Under the pieces are notes generated by a model, which did not search any database, had not been told where the DNA came from, and saw only the letters and a list, made by a program, of their open reading frames with translations. A stretch of 64,000 nt of DNA, from assembly GCF_000003815.2 (NCBI RefSeq), contig NC_049988.1, positions 5,162,299-5,226,298 of the forward strand. Direction: 5' to 3'. Of this stretch, positions 12,101-24,200 are shown one piece after another. Origin of the DNA: Branchiostoma floridae. Lineage: Eukaryota; Chordata; Leptocardii; Amphioxiformes; Branchiostomatidae. The position numbers and the translations under genes were made by a program. Each line of letters opens with the position of its first letter. Positions within the stretch are counted from its first letter, which is position 1.

Positions 12101-15100
12101 GTTCCAAAATCACCTGTTTGAAAAATCCGTTTTACAATTGACGGTTTAACCCAAAAATGAATATTACAAAATCCCCCCGTGCAGGAATGGACTCCAGTGC
12201 ACCCCATGTGAATTTGCACAATAGACCAGTCAAAAAATACTCCCACTGAATGGCCTTTTGAATAAGAAACCGAATCCAAAATTTTGAATTTAGCAAAAAG
12301 GTCCCCAGGGAATAAAAAGGTATAATAGACCGGTCCAAAAATAACCCCATTGAAAGACTTTGAAATAGTCACCGAAGTTCAAAAATGGATTTTTATAAAT
12401 GCGCCCCTCCATGCAAGAATGGACTCTTCCTGCACACGCCATGTAAAATTGCAAAATACGCAAGTCCAAAAATACGCCCACTGAAAGACAAATGGGTCAT
12501 TTGAATAAATATCTAGAGCACCCTTTTACCAAATTTCAGGTCATTTGGTTGTAAAACGAGGGTACAGCAACCAAAATTGTCCTATTTTTGTCCAAAAATG
12601 GCCCCCCAAATCACAAAATTAAGCATTTTGTTGTACTGTATGCCAAAATTGCTATTGCATCCATGTGCGCATACGTGAAGGGCACTCCTATACCAAATTT
12701 CAGGTCATTTAATTGTACAACGAGGATACAGAAGCCAAAAATGTCATTTTCTTGTGAAAAATGGCAAGAAAATCGCAAAATTAGGCATTTTGTTGTAACG
12801 TATGCCAAAAGTGTTTGTGAATTTATATGGGCATATGATCAAGGCATCTCTGTACCAAATTTCAGGTTATTCGGCTGTAATACCAGGGTACAGCGGGCCA
12901 AAAATATACATAAAAATTGCAAAAAAAAACTCCATAAAATCATTTTGCAGATATGCAAAACAGAAAAAAAAAACGCCTCGGGGTATTGGGCCACTCTACC
13001 TTTGTGCCAAATTTCAAGTCATTCAGTCCAGGAACGACGGAGATATCGTATTTTGAAGATTTGTCAGGAGAAGAAAGAAAGAAGAAACATTACGAATACA
13101 AAATATTTCACCATACCTATGGTTTGGCTGAAATATGAAAAAAATAGATCATCGTATGAGACTGAAGAGTAACAGTACCGAAATCGCTTGGTATGCTTTT
13201 GTAGAAAATATTCAAATTCTGTGATTTGCATATGGTGTAGCCAGTTAAGTTCATCAGCACTCAATTGGACTATGTTGTGATGGGGAAATTACATGAAATA
13301 CAACAGGAAAGAAAAAGCATTTTGCTACCAGTTATCTAAAGTGGATATTTTTTCTGACGTAATTAGAGACTAAATAAATTCCCCTCACCAGAACTGACAC
13401 CAAGATGGGCCCGCGGTAGATCCACCAGTACTGAAGATGTTTGATTTCCCAGCAGCTGTGGATATTACAAAACAGACAATGACCTGCAAATAACCTCATG
13501 TGGTTGGCAATCATTCATATAGTAAGGTTCTCTAGGCACAACNNNNNNNNNNNNNNNNNNNNNNNNNNNNNNNNNNNNNNNNNNNNNNNNNNNNNNNNNN
13601 NNNNNNNNNNNNNNNNNNNNNNNNNNNNNNNNNNNNNNNNNNCCAGTAATGACCAGAGACGAGGGGGGATACAAGCTAAGCCACGTTTGGGACGGTATTC
13701 TTGCTGCTGCAGCGCCACCTACATCGGCTATAAGTAGCAGCAAGAAGTAGTTTCCTGTCATTCTACTCTGATGATGGGGTGTGTCTGATAGACACCGAAA
13801 CGTTGGAAGTAAATACTCCTTGGTTGTGCCTAAAGAACCTTATAATATAAAAGACAATGGTCTGGTTTACACACGCGTTTTCTCAGTCGACTCGGACTAC
13901 ACTCCGACAGAGTCCGGGTCAGCGGAGTCTTTGTAAAATGAAATCTAGCAACAGTAGCAGCAGGGACTACAGTAAGTGTAACCTGTCACAGGGTCAGGTT
14001 GTCGCAGCTTTCCATCGTTCAGTCAAATGGCCTGAAAATCTAAATGGATTTTTTAACTGCCATTTTTCAACTGTACGTTACCCTGTTTACTTTCAAAACA
14101 TTGGACTTATTTTCTGAAGATTTTCTGTGATTCTCTTTCCCAGTAGAAATCATAAAATGTCTGCATACTTTTATGGCACGTGTCTTTGTGTCTTAACCTA
14201 CCAATGTCACAGTGTCAGTGACACTACTTTCAAATAGATGATGACTGGTGCGAAAAAAATGAGTCCCGATGAAGAAATTGTTGTTCTATAAAGACATTTG
14301 GCCCTATTCTTTTTATAAATAACTTTAGATAACCACACTTTTTTCATGGTAGCACAATATTTGGCATGTGATTGGCTGAGGGGTAGTGGTTGTTCTAACA
14401 TTCCAGGTAGATAAGCTACTCTTTGATCCTAATAAACAAAGAAATCGCACTGTGTTCATGAAATTCACGACGACAGAAATGTGTAAGGGTCTATTTTAAC
14501 CGTTTTGTAGCATGAAACCCACCGAGTGTCCTGGAGTGTCGCTCGGACTGAAATCCACGGGACCATGAACAACCAGGGTGTCCCTGAAATAGCACACAAT
14601 AACACATATAACTGTTATGTATTTATTTGTAAATCCATACCATTATTAATTGCGAGGGCACAGACAGTAAAAAAGTAACGAGTGTCTATTCTATACAGCT
14701 ATCTTATGCGTGATTCTACACCGGGAGATTTGACTTCTTCTTTGGAGGCAGTGGCTGATGAAAAGTCCCACATTTTTAATGATTATTGGGTTCAAAATAT
14801 AAGCGTTTTTTTTTAATTATTAGTAGGCTCAAAATATAAGCAGTCGAAACTTCTGATGCGAAGAAGAAAAGAGGTTGCCATACGTGATGGCACGTTTCTA
14901 TTGGGAAGTGCAACCGTATTTTATAGATAACTACTAGAGTCCCACGAACTTATACCTTCGTCAAACGATGTTCGCCGTTACGACTAACGTATCATTGTGG
15001 TTTCTTAACATAGGTTCTGTATGTCTGTCATTTGGATGAAAATTTTTCATTTGTGCAAATTAAGACACTTTTTGCATGATTAACGACAAACACAATTGAC

Positions 15101-18100
15101 ACACAAGTTCTAAAGGCTAAAATCATTTGACGAAGATATGAGGTGGTGGGACTCTAGTTGGGACTGTACTGTAAGCAGTGACACCTAGCGGCTGCAGTGC
15201 AAAGTGAACCTGATGACGGTCATCGAAACGTCGGCTCTTGGATACAATTGACTGTGAATTCAGAACGTTGTTATACAAACATTTTGTTCATATTTGAACA
15301 TTTTATACTCAGAGGATTACCTTTCCTTTCTTATATTTTTCCTGTATTTTTGTGTATTGCAATTAGGAATAATTGGAAATGGGTACATTTGAATTCTATT
15401 TTCATTTCACATTATGCGGGTACCATGAACCATCGATATCACTGATCTCCACCCCATCCTTAGCGCATCTAGGTCTGCCATTGAAAGTACCTACTCCATC
15501 CTAGTACCATATACCACAGAAAGTACCTTCTCCCTTCTAGTACCCGTTCGAAACTACCTCCCTACACCCATTTTAGTACCATATGTTGCAGGAATCCCAT
15601 ACCCTATTCTATAGTATCATCACCACTGGAAGTACTGGCAGTACCCAGCCAGGTACAATATAACACCGAAAGCATCAATACTTTCATAGTTAGCCCAAGC
15701 AATGCCCACCGGACGTTTGTGCCCAATCCCTGTACTCTTTTCCACCGGCAAATATCAATCACATCATAGTACAATGTTAACCGGATATTCATACCCCCAT
15801 CCAAGTTCCATTTAACACAGGTACTACCAATGCTGTCATGGAACCATGTTCACTGGATGTACGTACCCCATCCCAGTACCATGTACCACCGGAAGTACTT
15901 CCGTTCGGAGAAGAAGCCTACGGCGATGAGTGAGTGTAGGAAGAGTCCCTCCACCAGCAGCCAGAAGTAGTTGGCAGCGATAAAGTAGTTGTAAAGGGTC
16001 ACTACGATCTTACACCCGATCTGCGGTGGAAGCAACGTTGGAGTAAGTTAAGTAGAAATTGGCATAATTCGCTGTTTAACACTTCACCATGTCTTAGAGG
16101 ATGTTTGTTTTTCAGCGCGTTTACCATCTATGTGAATATCACATGGTATGCCTAATACTCCGAAAATGTTGCTACATTTGGCATATCGAAACGGGAAGGT
16201 ACAACAACACAACTCTGTAGTATAATGTAGTAAGGCCACACTGACTTAATTTTATGGATGACATCACCAGGAGTCCCGAAAACTAATGCGGGAGAGCAAA
16301 ATAATTCCACCAAAAAATAAGAATGCGGACAAACCACAGGACTACAATCAAAACTGAATGTGTTTTAAAACAACAAGTATTTGTAAGAGGCATGTGTATA
16401 TGTAGGTTGTCTTGTTCATCTTAGCGGAATCAGCGGAAGTAATCAATGTTTAGTATATTGACAAAACGACCAAAGTACACTATAAGAAGATATATGTATA
16501 TGGCTCCAAGGACTGTAGATGATATATGACTGTGATGGGGATACTCATAAGGGCAGTTTCATCTAAGGCTTGACAAAATTGAGATAACAGCAAGTTTTGC
16601 GGTAGTACATAAGGACGACACATGCTGGTCTTCTGTAGCAATATGAGTCGGCATGTTCCGGACTTGCGTGGAGCGTCAGAGGGGTTCTGTTTAGAACTGT
16701 CGGAAAGTAATGCCCGCGAGGATGTCATCCATAAAGTCACGTTTAATAGTGTGGCCTAAGGTTTATCATAAGGAAATAATTGTGATTTATAACAGTATCA
16801 AATAAGAGTTCTTTGAACATTGTAATGCAACAATCAAATTTCTATTTTGATGCGCTTAGGCAAACCTTTTGTAAGAAACATTAGCTTTTCCGTTATCAAC
16901 ACACGTACAAAGAAGATGATGACTTTGCTATCAGCTTAGATTAACACCTTTATGTAGTAAACTAATGTATTGTTGTTTCTACTAAGGAGGTTTTCTGGAT
17001 CGTTATATGTATGTTACGGCATACTACTTACGACCTGTACCCAGCTTGTCGAAGCATAAATGTATAAAAAGGTCATTCAAAAAAATCTACCCCTCAAGCA
17101 TCTGTTTGATTTTTATGTCTGTGTGTCATCCCATCCCTCGCTGGACGATGGAAGGTGTTGCTTCTGCGGTTTGCGCATATCACGCCAGGCGGCGCTCTGT
17201 TCCTGAGGTAATAAATATAACCATCTGATTGCTTCGTGTTTGTTGGTATGTTTCTCCCGGATGAGAAACACATTGTTTTTGCTCGTGTGTTCTTTTCCTT
17301 CTTTTTCTGCCATTAAACAATCAGAGCTTAGAGCTGACAATAACATTATTAATTAGTATATCAGCTGTTCCAGCACATACGAGCAAAATATTTGCTGATT
17401 CAGCACATATGAACAATCACAGCTTTACGATAGCAAAAACTGTATTGGTTTTGTAAAAGGCAAATTTATGAAAGATAAACAACCTGCAATTTCGAGAAAA
17501 TGTTTCTTGTCTAGTTTTAATTTTCTTTTCCCTACTTGGCGTTTCATCGTTCTGTTGTAATGAAGTGTGTTTTGGTGCCGTGTACCGCACACAAACGTAA
17601 CGTTATACATGAAAACATGATGAAACGAATTGCGCCACATCAGATCGTGCAACGGAGGAAACAGAAATAAGTATAAAATGTATTTTTGTCTTGCCACAAA
17701 CAAAAGGTCATATCGTTATTTTTCCCTCCTCGTTTTCAAATATCATTACAATGAAGACAGAAATAAACCAAATCAAAATTATAGACAGAAAACAGCACGC
17801 ATACAACCCCTTTTCTAAACCCGCACGAAAATTACTTTAGAATGGCGGAAAATAAGTAGAAAATTAACTCTAACAAGCTTATGTCTCAGCACGGTTCAAA
17901 CTAAAGGCTGTTGTCAGTTGACCAATAAATTGTCGCAGCAATTAGAGATTTTCATTTCTTTTGGGCGATAAGCTTGACTTACTGGCGCCGTTTTTCGATA
18001 TAAGAAATGTAAGCCAGCGAATGTCTGTCTCGCAAAAAGAACCAGTGAGTATGGAATATTATGTGTAGGGTCCCGTGTGATTCTGCTAGCAATCGTGTGT

Positions 18101-18149
18101 GTGTATGTGTATGCGTATGTGTATGTGTATGCGTATGCATATGCGTATA

Positions 18150-18228
<79 letters not shown>

Positions 18229-21200
18229 GTGAGTGTGTGTTATATCTGTGTGTAATTCCATGTACATCCCAAAGAGACCTAAATGAATGGGGTTTTGAAA
18301 ATGGATACATGCATTTGATAACCAAGTAAAAATATAATATACGGATTCACCTTACTGTCTCCGTTAAAGTCATTGTAGGTCGGCTGTCCGATCCCCCCGA
18401 ACAGCACGGCGTCTTTGACAAAGATAAACACCGCTCGGAGGATGAAGGACACGAACAGGTGCAGGTGGATGTAGTTCCGGATACAGTGGAGTTTCCTGTG
18501 AAGAGATTAAGAGATGACAGAAACAAAGAAGTTCAGGTGGATGTAGTTCCGGATACAGTGGAGTTTCCTGTGAAGAGATTAAGAGATGATAGAAAAAAAG
18601 AAGTTCAGGTGGATGTAGTTGCGGATACAGTGGAGCTTCCTGTAAAGATATTAAGAGATGACAGACACAAAGAAGTTCAGGTGGATGTAGTTCCGGATAC
18701 AGTGAAGTTTCCTGTGAAGAGATTAAGAGATGACAGAAACAAAGAAGTTCAGGTGGATGTAGTTCCGGATACAGTGGAGTTTCCTGTGAAGAGATTAAGA
18801 GATGATAGAAAAAAAGAAGTTCAGGTGGATGTAGTTTCGGATACAGTGGAGCTTCCTGTAAAGAGATTAAGAGATGACAGAAACAAAGAAGTTCAGGTGG
18901 ATGTAGTTCCGGATACAGTGGAGCTTCCTGTAAAGAGATTAAGAGATGACAGAAACAAAGAAGTCCAGGTGGATGTAGTTCCGGATACAGTGGAGTTTCC
19001 TGTGAAGAGATTAAGAGATGACAGACACAAAGAAGTTCAGGTGGATGTAGTTCCGGATACAGTGGAGTTTCCTGTGAAGAGATTTAAGGGTGACAGACAC
19101 AAAGAAGTTCAGGTGGATGTAATTCCGGATACAGTGGAATTTCCTGTGAAGAGATTAAGAGATGACAGACACTAAGAAGTTCAGGTGGATCGATGTAGTT
19201 CCGGATACAGTGGAGTTTCCTGTGAAGAGATTAAGAGATGACAGACACGAAGAAGTTCAGGTGGATGTAGTTCCGGATACAGTGGAGTTTCCTGTGAAGA
19301 GATTAAGAGATGACAGAAACAAAGAAGTTCAGGTGGATGTAGTTCCGGATACAGTGGAGCTTCCTGTAAAGAGATTAAGAGATGACAGAAACAAAGAACT
19401 TCAGGTGGATGTAGTCCGGAGACAGTGGAGTTTCCTGTGAAGAGATTAAGAGATGACAAAAAAAAGAACTTCAGGTGGATGTAGTTCCGAATACAGTGGA
19501 GTTTCCTGTGAAGAGATTAAGAGCGAATGTCTGTAAGGGTCAAACAATGGTGGCACCGGTCAAAAAATAGATTTGGCTCATATTTTGCACAGTGATAGTA
19601 CTTGGTACACAACCCCTCAAAATAGCTTTCTTTCTTCTCAGAACCCCTCGTTGCCATGGCAACAGGCCAAAGAAGTTTTGGGGCCATTTTTCCGGATTTT
19701 GGCATGCCCAAAACATGAAAATTGGCCAACTTTAGGGCACTATCACTGAACAATGCTTTAACTAAACAACAAATGCAGAATATGCTGATCAGAGCAATGC
19801 CTAAACTTGTATAAAATAGCAGTAAACTTAATCTCCTGTAAACTCTAAGGTCCTGGGCAGCCTGAATACAATACACTGTTTTCAGGTTGTAAAAAATTTG
19901 AAATTTTGCCCAACTTCAAAGCACTGAAACTCCATAAGTATAAAATATTTTCGCTTGCAATTTACTACAAATAATAACCTACTATAGGGCTATTAGATGA
20001 ATGCTAGCAAAGTTTGGGTTCTTGTTTCGTTGCCACGTAATCGTCCGTTGAAGTGGGTCAATTTTCATGATTTTGATAATATGTCATTTTGGGCGCTCTT
20101 TAAACTATCATAAGTTCCGAACCCAACATGCCCTGCAATTGAAATTCACATGGATTATAAACCAATATATTCTCTACCAAATACATGTTTGTAAAGTTCG
20201 GGTTCTTGTTTCGTTGCTGCGTAATCGTCCTTAAAAGTGGGTCAATTTTCATGATTTTGATAAAATACATCATTGTGCACCATCTTCGAACTATCATAAG
20301 TCACAAGCCAAAATTGTTCTGTAACTAGAATTTACATGAAATGTAAACCAAAATTTTGTTTCTCAAGGCCATGCTTGTAAATTTTGGGTTCTTGTTTTGT
20401 TGCTACGCAATTGTCCGTTAAAGTGGGTCAATTTTCATGATTTTGATGATATGTCATTTTGTGCTCTCTTTGAACTGTCATAAATTGCAAAGTAAATTTG
20501 TTCTGAAATTGAAATTAACATGGAATACAAACAAATATATTGTCTATCAAATGCACGTTTGGACAGTTCGAGTTCTGGTATTCTAACATTGAATGTACAT
20601 GTCCCTGAAAGTAGGTCGTATTCCACTGACTTTTCCACAAATCATGTTGTTGACAACAGTGATACACATGTCAGTCTTTGTTTTTATAGAACCGATGTAG
20701 CAATATGCTATCACCACGAAAAAAATCATTTGTAGGGATTATATTCTACTCAAATATTTATATCGTTTAATGACAGATTAATCCATTCTCAACTTTTAAA
20801 CATTTTGCTGAGTTTTGCAGCTAAGCATGATGTATGACTACAGGCTTTAACATGTTGTTTGCGTCCCCACAATATGACGACTTATTTCTACATTGGAACA
20901 AATACCATGATCATCTCTGTGCATCTTTTTTTTTACAGCAATGTAAAAAACATGCGTGTTTTCAACTTCTGCTATTGCAGTGGACCACACTCATTTTTAG
21001 CAAGGAGATAACTTTCGGTAGTCTTGAATTTTTGCCACAAATATGGACTTCCGGTGGCAATCAGTTATTGGCGATCACAAATTAGATTTAGGAATGCAAG
21101 TTCGTACAAGTTCCATTTCCTTGCCAAATCGCAAAGATATATGGTGTATGTGTCTCAAAACAGGAAAACGTAGAAAAACGTCATTCATTGCTTCATTTTG

Positions 21201-24200
21201 AACTTTACTGTTGATAGATTACAACAAAGGTGGGTCAAGATGTTGACCTTCATCATCCTCTGTCGTATTTTGACGTTAGCCTGTCAAGCTATTTTCCACA
21301 CAAGACTAGCAGGCAAACATCAATCGCCGCCGGGAGTTGGCAGAGTACCTACTAGGTCCGTTCTTGCCCTTGCTTAAAATGAGTACGGTCCATTGAATAG
21401 CAGAAATTGAAAAACGCATGTTTTCCACATAAATTCTACCGTGATAAGAAAGATGCACAGAGATTTATGATATTCGTTCCAAATACTAGTATGTATATTG
21501 TACTGTATAAGCTAAGTCTTCGAGAGTCATATATTGTGGGGATGCAAAGTAAACATGTTTAAATCATACTAGTAATACATCATGCTTAGCAAAACTAGCA
21601 GAATGTTTAAAAGTTCAGAATGGATTAATCTGACATTAAACGATATAGATATTTGAGTAGAATATAATCCCTACAAATGATTTTTTTCGTGGTGATAGCA
21701 TATTGCTACATCGGTTCTATAAAAACAAAGACTGACATGTGTATCACTGTTGTCAACAACATGATTTGTGGAAAAGTCAGTGGAATACGACCTACTTTCA
21801 GGGACATGTACATTCAATGTTAGAATACCAGAACTCGAACTGTCCAAACGTGCATTTGATAGACAATATATTGGTTTGTATTCCATGTTAATTTCAATTT
21901 CAGAACAAATTTACTTTGCAATTTATGACAGTTCAAAGAGAGCACAAAATGACATATCATCAAAATCATGAAAATTGACCCACTTTAATGGACAATTGCG
22001 TAGCAACAAAACAAGAACCCAAAATTTACAAGCATGGCCTTGAGAAACAAAATTTTGGTTTACATTTCATGTAAATTCTAGTTACAGAACAATTTTGGCT
22101 TGTGACTTATGATAGTTCGAAGATGGTGCACAATGATGTATTTTATCAAAATCATGAAAATTGACCCACTTTTAAGGACGATTACGTAGCAACGAAACAA
22201 GAACCCGAACTTTACAAACATGTATTTGGTAGAGAATATATTGGTTTGTAATCCATGTGAATTTCAATTGCAGGGCATGTTGGGTTCGGAACTTATGATA
22301 GTTTAAAGAGCGCCCAAAATGACATATTATCAAAATCATGAAAATTGACCCACTTCAACGGACGATTACGTGGCAACGAAACAAGAACCCAAACTTTGCT
22401 AGCATTCATCTAATAGCCCTATAGTAGGTTATTATTTGTAGTAAATTGCAAGCGAAAATATTTTATACTTATGGAGTTTCAGTGCTTTGAAGTTGGGCAA
22501 AATTTCAAATTTTTTACAACCTGAAAACAGTGTATNNNNNNNNNNNNNNNNNNNNNNNNNNNNNNNNNNNNNNNNNNNNNNNNNNNNNNNNNNNNNNNNN
22601 NNNNNNNNNNNNNNNNNNNNNNNNNNNNNNNNNNNNNNNNNNNNNNNNNNNNNNNNNNNNNNNNNNNNNNNNNNNNNNNNNNNNNNNNNNNNNNNNNNNN
22701 NNNNNNNNNNNNNNNNNNNNGGCCCCAAAACTTCTTTGGCCTGTTGCCATGGCAACGAGGGGTTCTGAGAAGAAAGAAAGCTATTTTGAGGGGTTGTGTA
22801 CCAAGTACTATCACTGTGCAAAATATGAGCCAAATCTATTTTTTGACCGGTGCCACCATTGTTTGACCCTTACAGACATTCGCTCTTAAGATATGACAGA
22901 CACAAAGAACTTCAGGTGGATGTAGTTCCGGATACAGTGGAGTTTCCTGTGAAGAGATTAAGAGATGAGAGAGACGAAGAAGTTCAGGTAGATGTAGTTC
23001 CGGATACAGTGGAGTTTCCTCTGAAGAGATTTAGGGGTGACTGACACAAAGAAGTTCAGGTGGATGTAATTCCTGCTACAGTGGAATGTCCTGTGAAGAG
23101 ATTGAGTGATGGCAGACACAAGAAGTTCAGGTGGATCGATGTAGTTCCGGATACAGTGAAGTTTCCTGTGAAGAGATTAAGAGATGACAGACACGAAGAA
23201 GTTCAGGTGGATGTAGTTCCGGATACAGTGGAGTTTCCTGTGAAGAGATTTAAGGGTGACAGACACGAAGAAGTTCAGGTGGATGTAGTTCCGGATACAG
23301 TGGAATTTCCTGTGAAGAGATTAAGAGATGGCAGACACGAAGAAGTTCAGGTGGATGTAGTTCCGGATACAGCGGAGTTTCCTGTGAAGAAATTAAGAGA
23401 TGACAGACACAAAGAAGTTCAGGTGGATGTAATTCCGGATACAGTGGAGTTTTCTGTGAAGAGATCAAGAGATGAAAGACATGAACAGGTGTGGGTAGAT
23501 GAAGTTCAAGATACATTATTGGAATACACTTACGCGGTTCTAATGCAACCTCGAATATCCAAGGATATATAACTAATCTTAATTCCAACAGAACGCAATC
23601 TCATTTCGATTCCACTGTGACATTGCCGTTTACTTTAGTGCTTCTAGTTTTGCTTTACAACAGTAACGAATCTAGATCTAGAGTTAGAAATATAATGTAT
23701 TCTAAAAGAACTAACAATTTTGGAGCATTCTAAAGACTTTAATGTGTTTCATGTCGGCTGTTACATTAAGGAAGTCTACGCTGCCAGAACCATCTTGTGA
23801 AATTTTGACCATTTTGTTGTTGTATATCTTGATCCTGTTAAAGGCATAGAACGTTTATGAATTGAATCTGCAGCTGGACGTGACAAGCCCTGGTTACAAA
23901 CCCAGCCAAATTTCGACCTACGTAGATGTCCCAAAATTGGCTATGATGTCTTTCAGTGTATTAAAGAAAAAGATACGTTACAGGCTGACAGCTTGACTTT
24001 TACAAGCAAAAGTACGCGATGACTAGCGCCTTTATTCTGCCATATGCCTGCTATAGGCCTATTTCCGGGCCCATGATGTGCTTGCTTCTGATGATATGCC
24101 GTGAAGAAAAATGTCATCAGAAAAAAATCATTAGCCCCCTAAAAGCTTAAAAGCCCGACTCATAGTCTGCCTTTCTCTTTAAGATGTCGCCATGGTTACG

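Larger units (their letters stand above)
13487..13850. mobile_element. Hammerhead-bearing inverted-end repeat, intronic copy (gapped)
   Basis: CATATAGTAAGGTTCTCTAG at the left mirrors GGTTGTGCCTAAAGAACCTTAT at the right. The interior has CGCCACCTACATCGGCTATA and a stem flanked by CTGATGA and GAAACG. It has the same organisation as the copy at 49.2-49.7 kb. A 100-N gap falls inside. Relation to Penelope-like ends is inferred. Confidence 0.6.
19521..22885. mobile_element. Foldback (long inverted repeat) element flanked by TTAA
   Basis: A 3365-bp element begins GAGCGAATGTCTGTAAGGGT and ends in the exact reverse complement. Both ends abut TTAA (19517-19520 and 22886-22889), which fits a TTAA target duplication inside a 72-bp unit. 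Arm positions sum to 42406 from the ends inward to about 20735/21671 with no net indel, so arms of about 1.3 kb are co-linear with few mismatches by eye. The right arm contains a 185-bp gap. An inner part, about 20836-21575, is less well paired. No transposase was seen. TTAA targets are typical of piggyBac-type transposons, but the termini are not classical piggyBac ends. Confidence 0.85.

Noticed and set aside
12588-13172. 194-residue plus-strand frame with internal repeats
   Set aside because: Follows a diverged tandem repeat of roughly 175 bp inside the TM5 intron, on the strand opposite the gene, with no domain.
18459-19175. 238-residue plus-strand protein of [20 protein letters not shown] repeats
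   Set aside because: It is the antisense reading of the 72-bp exon-junction minisatellite. The frame stays open only because 72 is divisible by three, and the opposite strand carries the real exon 6.
19517-19876. 119-residue minus-strand frame, repeated in part at 22530-22889
   Set aside because: Both are readings of the two arms of the foldback element. Duplication of the DNA, not protein conservation, explains the match.
18459-23520. CRISPR-like regular array
   Set aside because: Units are contiguous tandem repeats with no unique spacers, in animal intron DNA.
23060-23572. 170-residue repeat protein in the distal block
   Set aside because: Same antisense artefact as above, in the distal half of the array.
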